This document shows positions 27,721 to 39,397 of a stretch of 64,000 bases of DNA, one piece after another (position 1 is the stretch's first letter; the number at the start of each line of letters is the position of its first letter). Source of the stretch: Mesorhabditis belari (Eukaryota; Nematoda; Chromadorea; Rhabditida; Rhabditidae); contig CAUEEP010000731.1 of NCBI GenBank assembly GCA_958450365.1, positions 124,001 through 188,000 on the forward strand, given 5' to 3'. The notes under the pieces were generated by a model. The model was not told the origin of the DNA, ran no database searches, and saw nothing but the letters and a program-made list of their open reading frames with translations. The position numbers and the translations under genes are program-made.

Positions 27721-30700
27721 CAGGAGCTACCACCCAGGCTTATCAATTGGTAAAATGTTTTCCACCGTCCAGTTTTCCTTTTTCAGAACCATTTAGTCCC
27801 TCTTCAAATTGAATTAAAGAAACTCTTGAATGAACACAAACCAGGCAATTCCTTGCAAGTTCTAACAATTCTCATTCCAATCAAAAAAATCTTCTCTCTC
27901 ATCTTTCAAAATGCATAAATCGAAGCCCTCTTTTCATTAATTGTTCTCGATTTTGTCTCCTCTTTTCCCCTCATTGGGTCAAGGTGTTCCCCGATCTTTT
28001 TTATTTTCTCGAAAAAGTTCGTGGAAGAGAAAAGAAAAGACACCTAGAGTCAAAAGATGTCAACAGTGAGAATACAAGAGAAAAAGGGGAAACTCGAGAA
28101 GAGCTGTGGGGTAGAAATGACGAGTTTCAAAGTTTGCAACTACTTGCCTTAGCTTTGGTATGTTAATTCTCTTTTTTTTCACGGACAACTTACAGAACCC
28201 AATTAGATTCCAAAGAATTCAAAAGGCTCCCAGAGCTATTTTTTTTTGCCCTTTTATTGTACCTCATTTCTAAATCTGTATTTGATTTCAGTACGTTCAA
28301 TTACCCAAGAATATACTTACTCAAGATTGCAGGAATTACTGTCAAAGATAACAATTTTTAGACTAAAGAAACCTTTGAGTTTGGAGGTAGATAACAATAA
28401 GAACTAACCATAATGAATTGAAAGCGTGGGCGAAAACTTTGAGACGGGACAATTTTAAAAACATCGTCTTTCAAGCTTAAGACTTCAGTGGAATGGCTTT
28501 CATTTTAATTGTCGCTAGGTTTCAAAGGTTGCTATTGCAAAATGGTTATTAAATTTTTTGAGAAAAAAAACTTAGAAAAATTTATTAGACTTGATAACAC
28601 TGAAACAAACCTTAATAATTTGAAACTCGAACATTTAGAAAGTTGAGTTTTGAGCTAAATGGTTCTAATGAAATGCGTTCAAGACTAATCTGTGTTTAAT
28701 GAGGTTTTTGAAAAATATTACAGAGTACGAAATATTGTTTTTTGTATCCTTTTTGTCTGAAAGGAGTTTTTTTCCTCCATTTACCTTATTATGCTTCAAA
28801 CTTGGGGTCAAAACATGCTGTTCGATCAAATAATATGCTGAAAAGCACAACTAAATCGAGAATTTGCATAACCCGGTTGTTTGCCGATTTTGTTTTCCAA
28901 TACGAGTCATTTGAGTCAACTTTAACAAAATATTTGCCTAGCCTACAAGATTCCCCATTTTTTTTCCTTTTAAAAGTCACCCAAAAGCTTTTTTCTTTAG
29001 TAAAAGATTCACCCCAACTAATCGTTCTTTTTTGTATTCTTCTTGAAGAAAAGATCACCCGCTTCATTTCTTTTTCGCGAAGAAAGTTCTCCCATTGAAT
29101 GCCAAATACAAATTCGAGTCTTCTTCATGATTTTACGATAAACATCCATTAACTCAACTCAAAGTTGTTTAACCAATGCAGTTGTTTAAATTGGAACTGC
29201 TTTTTTTTTACAAAGCCTCTTTTTTTTTGTTCAGCCGTTTGCAAAATGATTAAACTTTTTTCTATGATCGTTTCAACCGCAGTTTTCCAGTCATTTCATT
29301 GAAATTTCCAGTCAACTTGACAAATAAATTGATGTCAAGCATATATTTACTATTGTGATTGTACCCGAAATTCTACGAAAGTTGAAACTTGTATACCTTT
29401 GGCTTGACAATTACCCGTGATCCCAAGTAGGCTGAAACTTTATTTTCACATTGAATCCACCTTCCAATCTTCTACTTTTCCATTTTAACGTCAAAGAACA
29501 TGCCAGTAATGACTAATTTTAAATTTGCCAACCGAAAAAAAGGACGCACTAGTCTTTCGATTTTATTTGCGACTTTGCTGGAGTTGAAACTTTGCTTCCA
29601 CAATGACTTCAAAAAGGAATCTCGTACCTTTTCCCCTTTGCAGATTTCCTCTCCAGACTCCCTTTTTCTTCACCGAATCCAAAATCAGAATCAAAAATCG
29701 ATTTTTCCCATCTCCGAAATGTCGCTTTTTTCGCATCCATCAGACATAGATTTCTCGCATCAGACACATCGTTTGCCCGTTTTCTCGCAACCGTTTTCGA
29801 ATTTCTTTGCATTTTCCCTTTTGCCCACTTATGAATACAATTTTTTCTTTAGAGTTGCTTGGAAAAAAGTCTCTTTTGATCACTTTTCGAAAATCTTTCA
29901 AATGTGCGAATACTTTTGATGAAAAATGTTTGGTTTCACTTTTTTTCTGCTTGTAATTGATCTATTTTCGTTTATAGTCACAAGTTTTTTTTGCCAGAAT
30001 TTAAAAAGTTTCAAGAGGTTAGCACAATACTTTTTGGATAGATTGATATTAAATATGCAAAATAAATGCCAAAGTAATCTAAATCAGCATCAAAAATTGA
30101 ACTTGCTACTAATCTCCCAATATCACATCCGGCAGTGTTGGGGGCTGAAACATCAATGTAAAACTCGTTAGGTTTTAACGAAGCTTTTTCGTCAGATTGT
30201 CGTAAATTTGTAGCATCTGGTTCAAAAAATCTTTTGTCTCAATGCACCAGATGCACTAAGTTTACGTTACCAATTAAGTATGTCTCAATTAGCTGGCCTG
30301 GTCAGCTTTTTTTATTGAATGAGCTCATAAACCCAAGGCTGAGCCCTTAGTCTAGCCTAGTTTACAGCTTAAACTCTAGTCCGACTATTGTGGCTCTATT
30401 GGTCTCCCTTTTCAGTATTCGGCGGAGAAATTCGGTGCACCAGAAGCTGAGCGTTTACCTATCAATTTTGCCTTATTCCTCTAGCCTATTCAGTTTTTTT
30501 CACATCAGAAAAACTGATATCTATGTGTGAAACCATTAAAACTCCGGCCATTGCTCCAAATTTACGCTAAATTCCAAATTTCCCTACCAAATTCCCGTTT
30601 GCGAAAAGAAAGAGTAATGATTTCACTTAAAAAGATGACTGTATAAAGGAATTCAGTCATTCAGGGCGAATACATTGAGAAAAAGAAAGAAAAGAAAAGT

Positions 30701-31176
30701 GTTATCAAGAACTTTTCGTCTCTTTTCCTTTTTCATTTCTGTTCTCACCGAGGGTGAGTTCATCTAACGGGAAAAATGAATAGGTGTGGCTAAAGAGTGT
30801 TTTTCGGGGCGTCACCCAGCTTTTGATTTGTAAAAGTTATGTCTGATCAAAAGGAAAAACTAAAAAAATGATGTCACAGCCAGTAAAAGATGAAACCATC
30901 CGGTACTTACCGTACAAAAACAGGTACTAAATAAGTTTTTATGCAAATTTTGATACTTGTCATTTTTCAATAATAATCCGGTCCGGTATTTAGAAAGAAA
31001 CTGGTACTAGTCATCCATTTTATCCTAATTTTCTTTGTATACAAAGTACATCTGATTCTTATCGACTTGGACGGCTGATGTACTCCGTTTTTTGCTCAAC
31101 TTACACCCCGAAAGTCTAATAGTACATCCTTTTAAATTTGCAAACAAAATTTTATTGGTATCTCACGGATCTAGTA

Positions 31177-31335
31177 TTTTGTGCTATCCGAATCCCGTAA
31201 ACACACCCTTCCTGGCGCACTGTAATTCTTCCATTTTCTTCTCACGTCAACTTGGTCTCAGAAGAGGAAATGGAAGAATCGAGTACGCCAGAAAGGGGGT
31301 GTTTACGGAACTGGAGAGCATAAAGCACCTCAAAA
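31177..31335. mobile_element. MITE family 1 copy
   Basis: Nearly complete: TTGTGCTATCCGAATCCCGT, AAACACACCC, CTGGCGCACTGTAATTCTTC, a middle around CTCACGTCAACTTGGTC, then the complementary arm GGAAGAATCGAGTACGCCAG and GGGGGTGTTTACGGAAC, ending GAGAGCATAAAGCAC. Confidence 0.85.
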
Positions 31336-32426
31336 GTAGCTTTGACTGCAGCTGCCCAATTCTAATCTGCGATAGAAAACTTGAAACCGATAATTTTTCT
31401 TAACAACCCTGGACCTTTGTTCTTCTTTGTCTAGTTAGCTAAAGCATTTCCCGCTTTCGAAAAAATATCCAAAAACAAATAGCCTATAAAATCTCTGCCT
31501 TTTCAACTCGTAAAAATAGTTGAGCTCATTAAAAATTTTTGAGATTATTACTTCAGAAAAATTATTGCGGAAAGTGGGAGGATGACGCAGTAAAAAGCGT
31601 TGTTATACTAGTGCTTACCGGTCAAATCAGCTAATGTTTTAACAATTTCGGTTCAGGTAGAATTAGTTGGTTTTAACGCAATTTGTACCCGTCTAGTTTG
31701 AAACCAAAACTTTTCAAAGCTTTTTCCAAGGAACCATTGGTTTAGGTTATATTTCTACGTCCAGTCCATGATTAAATACGGGTACTGATTCTAAATGCAA
31801 ATCCTCATCAGCAACTTGCTCGTCACCGGTTCAGAGTGTTTTAGGTGCAAATTAGCCACTTCCTAAAGTTCGTTTGCAGATTTCTTTCTCGAGTTCATCT
31901 TTGCATGCAAATTTCTTTCCTTGTATGCACTTTATGACCATTTTATCGAAATAACGGAAAGCTAGTCAAAAGCGAAAGAAAAGTTTTAGTTGGGCCGACC
32001 AGGGAATTCTTTGCCTCACACACACACAGGCTAATAGATGATAAGAAATTTCAGGAAAGGAAAAAGGGGAATGGGAATATTTGACCGTCTTGGGTGGGGA
32101 AAAGACAAGAAAGACAAGGCTTTCCAGCAGATTCGAACACTTCTTTTTTCATCGAGAAAAGTCTTCCCCTTTTTTCGCCATTTTGTATACTTTTTGAGTG
32201 GAATGGTAAAAAGAACCATTTGCGGAATTGAGGTCTGAGTCTCAATACTCATCCTCCAAACTTTGAAACTCAGCAATTTTTATTGAGTTGTGATGAACTA
32301 TTCCATACAACTGATTCATCTTTAGCTCTGTCTACATTTTTAAACATATTCTCAATGGATTAGTAATCTTGGTCCATGTTCTTCATGACATACTTTCTGC
32401 TTTAAACCATTGTAAACATATTCCAT

Positions 32427-32552
32427 CTGGTGCACTCAATTCTTCCACTTTTCTCTCGCAGCAACGATTTGGTGTTACGAGGGTAAATGGAAGAATTTAG
32501 TGCGCCAGAAAGGGGGTGTTTACGGAATTCGGAGAGCACAAAGAATACCTCA
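32427..32552. mobile_element. MITE family 1 copy, left end truncated
   Basis: Begins in CTGGTGCACTCAATTCTTCC; the middle CAGCAACGATTTGGTGTTAC is inverted relative to most other copies; the right arm is intact with GGAAGAATTTAGTGCGCCAG, GGGGGTGTTTACGGAATTCG and GAGAGCACAAAG. Confidence 0.8.
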
Positions 32553-33029
32553 TAGAACTAGCGCCTTGTTTGAGAAATCGATTGAATGTGGATAAAGCAA
32601 TTAAATGCTTTACCTTGTACTTTACCTTAACCTGATCAACTTTGAAACCTGCTTTTTCTCAAGCTCAGCTTTTCCAATCAATGATCAATTTTGAACCAAA
32701 CGCTCGTCAATTCTTACAGAAATCTCTAGAATTCTTTAAAACTTTTGAAAAATAAGTTTCTCTTGTTTCTCTTCAAAATCTCCAAACTTTTTCAACGATT
32801 CCGCTCTCTTTTGTCATCTGCTTGGCCATATTTTGGCGGCTCGTGTAATTTTTGTTGTTTTCTCTCATCGCTTTTTTGCTTCCCGGTTTGCAGGGGAGAA
32901 TTTCCCAATATTCGTCTGAATGCATTTTTCGCTAGACTTTATTCAGAAAGTTTCGATTTAGAATTTAAAATTTAAAACTAATTATGGTAAGAGAAGAAAA
33001 CATTACTCAACGCATCGATTTAACTCGAG

Positions 33030-34130
33030 GAGCCATTTTCTTTGAAACATCGCATTTTGCTTGCTCTTATGGACCTATCACGAAGTCATTAATTTACTCA
33101 ACTAAGCTGTATGATAATTTGCTTTGAAACATGAGAATTGCAATCAGTATGGACCCGTCTTTTTTCTATGCCAAGTCTATACCAATCTGTCAGCTTGGTT
33201 CTAATGGTTTTGACCGGCCTAAATTCACAAGAGCAAGTCAAAATTTGGGCAATATGTTATTGAGTCGACATTTTCCCCGTACTTTAGCTTGTCTTGTTAT
33301 CTTGGCTAGTCAAGACTTAAGCCTTTGGAAATTCAAAAAGTTAAAAAGGCCCATTAAACTTAATCATTTAACCGGGCATGCCAGTTCAAATGGCCTGTAA
33401 ATGAAAATAACAAGTAGTGCAAAATAACAAAATAACTAAAAGCCCCAAAATTTGACGTCAATCGCTCCACAAAGAGAAAGCACTCTTTTCAATGGATTGA
33501 TCCCCTAAAATGCCATTCTCCGAATTTGTTTATCATTTCCCGATCTCAAAATGCATTCTCACTTTTCATTTCAAAAATTTTCTATTAAAAAGGACGAAAA
33601 GCTATTGAATGGACACTCTCAAATTTGACAAAAAATATGAAAAATTTGAAAAAATATGAAAAAATCGTTCACCAAACGCGAAATTTCTGCCATTTTTCGC
33701 AAAAATCGGGGGATTTACGGCCAACCTACGCAAATTATCCCTTTGCCGAAAAAGTGAAACAAGCTCAATTTTTATGGTGAACTTTTTCGGTTTCTATTTC
33801 GCTTTTTTTTCTTTTTAAGTCCTTGCTAAGTGATTTTTATTTCGGTTTTTATGGGGATCAGTTCAATTTTTCGGGGTTTTGGGGTCCATTTTGAAGTCAA
33901 AGTCAACGCAACAGGTGATCAGTATTTTTTGAGATTCGAGCTCAAGATTGGCTCGTTTTTGAGTGTTGCTTTAAAAATTTGAATCCAGATTTTCTGGGTT
34001 GTTCTAGAAGTAGTTTTCCCGGGCCAAACAAAGACAGGGACAATCGAGAAAAATTATTAATTTACTCAACTAATTTACTCACATGAGAATTGCAATCAGT
34101 ATGTACCCGTCTTTTTTCTATGCCAGGTTT
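33030..34130. repeat. pair of 60-90 bp direct repeats
   Basis: A block at about 33095-33175 (TAATTTACTCAACTAA, ACATGAGAATTGCAATCAGT, CCCGTCTTTTTTCTATGCCA) recurs at about 34062-34125 in the same orientation with an internal deletion. The high identity suggests a recent local duplication or a low-copy element. Confidence 0.75.
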
Positions 34131-35587
34131 TGGCCTTACTTGAGCTAATTTGCCTGCTGTGGACTATCCACAAAAGTCTCAGGGCCCGTTGATGGCTTGA
34201 TCTGGAGCTGACTTCTGGCCTGGGTCTGACCGGGTTCTAGCTTTGCCTTGCTTTTCTTATAGGACCTAAAATATTCTTGCTTACATTTCGACGTATCCCC
34301 AAAAGTCCTTTTTTGTCGAATAACTTTGCTCAATTCTTTGCCCGAATTCCATTAGCTAAATGCTTGATTGTACTTTTGAACCTTTTTGCAATGCATGCCT
34401 TTTTTCTGCGTTGTAAGACTTTCTTTATCCATTTTGTTTACAACAAGACAACAGGCTGGAACTGCATTTTTAAAGTTTAGTAATATTGAACTGTTGAATT
34501 ACTGTTAGTTTCGAAGTATTCGATTCGCGTCTATGGAGGTCTATGGATGTATTGAGCGGTGTTTTCCACATCTCCCTTACTCTACTTTGAAACTCAAATC
34601 TTTTCATCGTTGATTTAAAAATGTGCGGAATTCCGAAATTTTGACAAGATTCTTGAAATTTTCGTTTCATTTTTGTAAAACAAATAAGACTTGAAATTTT
34701 TTGGAGAAGCAAAATGAAAAAAAAATGAAAAAAAATCGGAAACCATCGTTATTTTGTCAGCTGAAACGTGAATCGGAAATCGGTTCTTGCCTTTCTTTTC
34801 CCTCGTTTCTTTTCCGATTTTCAATTTTTCATCGGAAATTTGATTGTTGCAAAAAAGGAGAAAAGAATTCAAAAAAAATTCTGGAGATTTTTGTTGATCT
34901 GTTTCAAATTTTTCGGATAGCTTTTCTGAACACTTCAGCTGAAAGAAGGGTTTCCGGCTGCACAAATTTCATGAATTCCTGGCGAATTTTTGACAGAAAA
35001 AGTTGAAATTGATCAGAACGAACTTTTAAATTTTCTAAAAAATATCTAGAAAGACTTTTGGGAATATTTTATTATAAAAATTTTCAAGCGTTGCTTTCAA
35101 AAAATCGTGTTTTAGGTGAAAGTTGGGGAAATGGTGATAAGGATCAATACAATACAAACAATAACAATACAATACAAACAATACAAACAACAAAAGACAC
35201 TTTCTAAACTCGATTAATGAATTGCATTTAGAGTAATCAGAAACTTTAATAAGAAACCAAAAAGCAGACTCAGGCCTGTCCTTGTTAAGTCTGGCTTACA
35301 GGTCTTTAGCCCGCATGAAAATCCCATGATTCTCTAACTATCTTCACACCAAATACATCAGTGATCCATTTGTCCTTCGTTTACGTAATTGCAGTGACCT
35401 AAGCTTAACCAGATTGTCACACTACTCATAAACAAGTCCAGTAAAAAAAGCTAGGACTTGTAAACAATCTGCTGACAAAAAAGATAGAACTTCTTAAGAA
35501 TTGAGCTTTTAGCCGTTTGCAATATGAAAGAGTTTTAAAGTTAAAAACTACCAGTTAAAAACTACCAAATTACTAACAATAAGACAG

Positions 35588-35640
35588 ATGAGTGCACTAG
35601 GAGGCTTAAGTTTCCGACTTTTGAGCACAAAGCACACCTT
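35588..35640. mobile_element. MITE family 1 remnant
   Basis: Only GAGTGCACTAGGA and the terminus TTTGAGCACAAAGCACACC remain recognisable. Confidence 0.4.
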
Positions 35641-38600
35641 AAAGCGTATTTTTTCCTAATCATATCAAACCTTTGAAGCTGAATCCTTTCAAATACTAGG
35701 TATTTGTCTTTAAAATTCAGCTGTCCCAAGCTCAGCCATGAAAATGTTCCCATAAAAATTAGTTCCCCAAAAAATTCTTTCACTCTTTTTTCATTGAAAT
35801 CTTGAGCGAAATTCTATGGAAACTTCTTCGTTTTTTTCGCTTTTAACGGATTTTCAGAAAAATTTAGGAGCTTGGCAACCGTCCTGGCTTTAGCTTTAGC
35901 AGAAATGAAACAGTTAAAAATTTTTTGGTGAAGATGCTTAAAAATTCGAGAAAGCACTCTTTTGTTGAGGGGGTGTCATCCATCCAGAAAAGATCAACAT
36001 AATATAGCTCGAAGTATAGGCTAGTATAGGGGCTTTCTGCTATTTTAGCTTTAGATTTGAATATTTGATATAGAAATCAGCTAATGCTCAAGCTCAAGTA
36101 GCTAATGAGTGATTTCAGGAATCATGTTTCAATTTAATTTAATAGGAAAACGATGTCCCTAATTCCTAATTTCTAAGAAATTTTCAAATAATTCATTTTT
36201 TCGCATTTTTTTGCTTCTGCTTTGTGCATTTTTAGACCAGTAGTCGAAATAATTATCTTTTTTTTTATCTCTAAAACATAATTCACTTCTTACGTTTCAG
36301 CAAGCCGAGAATGTTACCTTTCGAGAAATTTTCTTCCCAATCACGTTAACTAAAGCTTAAATCCAACAAGAGTCTTGTTAGCACATTTTTGGCGTACAGT
36401 TGTGTAGTTCTTTACTGTTTTACCGATAATTTAGTGAAAATTCAAAGATAAACTAAACTATTATAGGCATTCGATTTCCTTTTGAAAACTAGTACAAAGT
36501 TACCGAGAACTTTCTGTGAGATAAATAACAAAAGTCCTCAAAAACCTGAGTTGATACCAAAAATAATCGTAGAGTACGGCCCATTAGTATCGTCGTTAAT
36601 GTGTTAAAGATGAGATCTAGGTTTTTGAGCTGATCTGTAAAACAAATCCCATTTCACTAGCAAGACTAAAAACCTTTGTTTCAACTTTTGGAATCTCTGA
36701 ATGTAAAAACTACCTTGAAACCGTCCCAAGCCTAGAGTAGGTTAAGCAAAGCTTGCAGTAAAGTTCTGGCCCAGCTCCGGCCAGACGGATCGGGTCCAGG
36801 TCTGGGCTGAGCCTCCGATCTGGCCCTGGTTTACCTATTTTGGCCGCTGAATAAGTTAAAGGCGTCCTCGGAATCACCATGCTTTGATCTGACTTGCGAT
36901 TAGCTTCTATACTCCCCGAAATGAATTCGATTTCTGAAATCTGTTGAAACAGATCTCTTGCATTCATTTCCCTCATAAAGGACATACATATTATTGGGTT
37001 CTTTTCATAAATCCGCAGCTTTCCCAGCTTTTCCCCGAGGAGATCCTCCCTTGCCCGGATGGTTCTTTTGTGTATTCACCTGTGCAATGGTTCGCAAAAT
37101 CCCTTGCCATCTCTGGGATCTCTCCATTTTCTGAATGTTTCCCCGAATTTCCCCAAAATGCTCTTTTTGTCTTTCTATGAAGTCTCATTGAGCTCTCCAT
37201 TTCCCCAAAAAGCCCAAAATCGGAAATAAATTCATTCGAATTTGAAACTCGCATGTCCGTTTCAAATATTGAAAACAAATGGAATTCACCGGGTACAACT
37301 TTTCGGATATTTGGCTTATCTAGACCTTGCCCTTGGGAAATTGACCACTAATAGTTATCCGGTAACATCGACTCAATGTAAAGAGCACGATTTGAACTCC
37401 CTAAACTCCCTAAACTTTTGCAGTTTGCAAGTTTTTGGCCATTGCTTTCTTTCCCCGAAAAAGCTCATCAGCATCAGAAAATCATCAGAAAAAGCTTTCA
37501 TTTTTCATGAATTTCTTCTTTTTGCCCGTTCGTCCACTGTTTTCCCCACAATTTACGCTTTTTCCTGACAAATTTTGACTTTAAGTTGGGAAATTTTTGA
37601 TTAAACGAAAAGTTTTTGAATAATCTTAATAGCAAGGTTAATGGCCATGAAAACATTTTCGTTTTGTTTTAAACTTTCTTTCTTTTGAAACTCAAATTTT
37701 AAAATTAACGTCAAATTAGTAAAATTTTGTCCAATTTGAATTTAAAATTAATCTGTTTCAGGTTTATTATCATAAATTTATCATGTCAAAAGATTTAAAA
37801 ATTGATTCCAAAGAGAAGCATCAGAAGCATCACTAGTTCTAAAGCTTTCATTTGCACGGCGTTTACTTTGAAACTCAAAAAGCATCCAACTACTGACGGT
37901 ACCGTAAAACCATTAGTATAACTACGAAAATCCTCAAGTTTTCAGTGAAATCAATAATAACAACTGGATATGTACAGTGCCGTAACTTGATCTACTTTCG
38001 TTTTGAAACGCTAAATTTGAAACTAAAGCTTTCAAACTTTAGAAGCTTGTGGAGTGAAGGGGATCTCAGTTACAATAATAAGCCAATAAGAGATCAAAAA
38101 AGCTATTGCCGCTACAACTTTCACAGTCAAACCAACAAAGGACTTAGTTTTTTGTTCTTAAAAAGGTTTAATCTCAAATAGCCATCCGTACCAACTTGCG
38201 TATCGATCCCGCCCTTCTCCATTTCATTAGCTCCAATTTGAACCTTAAACTTTTCTACCCAAACTTGGCGCTAATTGAACAAAACATTTAAGCTTCTACC
38301 GGTTACAATTTTTATAGCCAAGTCTTGAAAGCCTTATTTTTCGATCTTGAAAAGTCTAATGGCCTGCAGAATTTAATAACCAATCCATTTCCCATTAGAA
38401 CAGACCCAGCTTGAAACTAGGCTTGCTTTATCAAACATGATCAAATTCAAATCCAAATCTAAGTGTTTACTTGTTGCAATTTCCACAGTGCAATCTTGAA
38501 GAGTCTAATGGTGTAAAGCAATCCAACCACGAACTTCACCATCACTTTCCCATCCAATTTGAAACCGAAATCTCTTCCCCCAGACTCGGCACTTTGTGTT

Positions 38601-39397
38601 CTGCTTCCTGACCAAATTTCATTACTTTGTTTTCTTCGAATTTCAAATTTTCCTCATTTTTTCGATTCTTGAAAGCAAACAGTCAGAATTTTCGAGGATA
38701 ACATGAGTTTTTTTCTTCTTTTTACAAAGCTGCTCAAATATTGAAACAGAAGTTTTGCCCTTCCGGAAAAAAGACGGAAAGTTGAGGCCAGGCCACTTTC
38801 GGGAACTTTCAACAAAAGTTGTCTACTTATGAAAAATCAGAAAAATGTTTGTTGATCAGTGAGAAATTTAAGGTTCAATATTTGGTTTCAAGTTTTTCCG
38901 CGTTTGGCTGCATTTCTGAATATCAATGTGGCATTGGGTTTCAATCATCTCAAAATTTAGACTTTTTAAACTTGTTTAGCATGCTCTTTTTTGACTTCGA
39001 AAGCTGATTTTTATTTCTATTTCTTTTTCGATTCATTATTGGAAATATTATTTTACTCATTTCATTTTGATTGCTCTTTTTAAAACTCAATCTTTTATTT
39101 GAAAGACTTTTTATGAGCTGAAGCTAAAGATTTTTAAATCTTTAAAATTTTAGAATCTTCATCTTTTCTACTTCAAATTTGGCTTTTGTCAAGTTCAAGT
39201 TGGCTAAATACAGTCATATTAATTAAACGTTCTTTTCATACAAGGAAATTCTTTCATTTGAAACTAAATAGTTCCAATCGCGTTTGACAATCGTTTTGAT
39301 GTCTTCGAACTTTCAAATTTTGTATTCTTCTTTCAATTTTCTTTACAGTTACCTTTAAGCTTTGATAATTGTAGAAAGAACTCGATCTCTCAAATAA

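Larger units (their letters stand above)
25964..31176. other. gene-poor region 3' of the SET gene
   Basis: No gene supportable. Contents: a GC-richer stretch at 26140-26400 with CA-rich sequence, MITE family 2 at 26451-26645, a cluster of TACAGTA-type repeats at 27490-27720, and long AT-rich stretches with both-strand open frames (26679-27318, 29500-29919). Those frames overlap on opposite strands and are Phe/Lys/Ser-rich, so they are probably not genes. Confidence 0.5.
32553..39397. other. gene-poor region upstream of the bZIP gene
   Basis: No coding exon I can support. Contains a local duplication (about 33030-33190 and 34060-34130), GC-richer patches at 34145-34260 and 36745-36840 sharing GGCC/GGTC words, A/T-cluster DNA with roughly 10-bp rhythm (33560-33960 and 34600-35130), a MITE 1 remnant at 35588-35640 and a CAATACAAA-type simple repeat at 35150-35205. 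TTGAAAC/GTTTCAA motifs reach about 4-5 per kb. Confidence 0.5.

Noticed and set aside
29500..29919. 139-codon plus-strand open frame
   Set aside because: AT-rich, low-complexity Phe/Ser composition, no domain; consistent with chance in stop-poor DNA.
30868..30890. Similarity of TGTCACAGCCAG to the miR-2 seed region
   Set aside because: The seed is changed at its first position and no complementary arm forms a precursor hairpin nearby.
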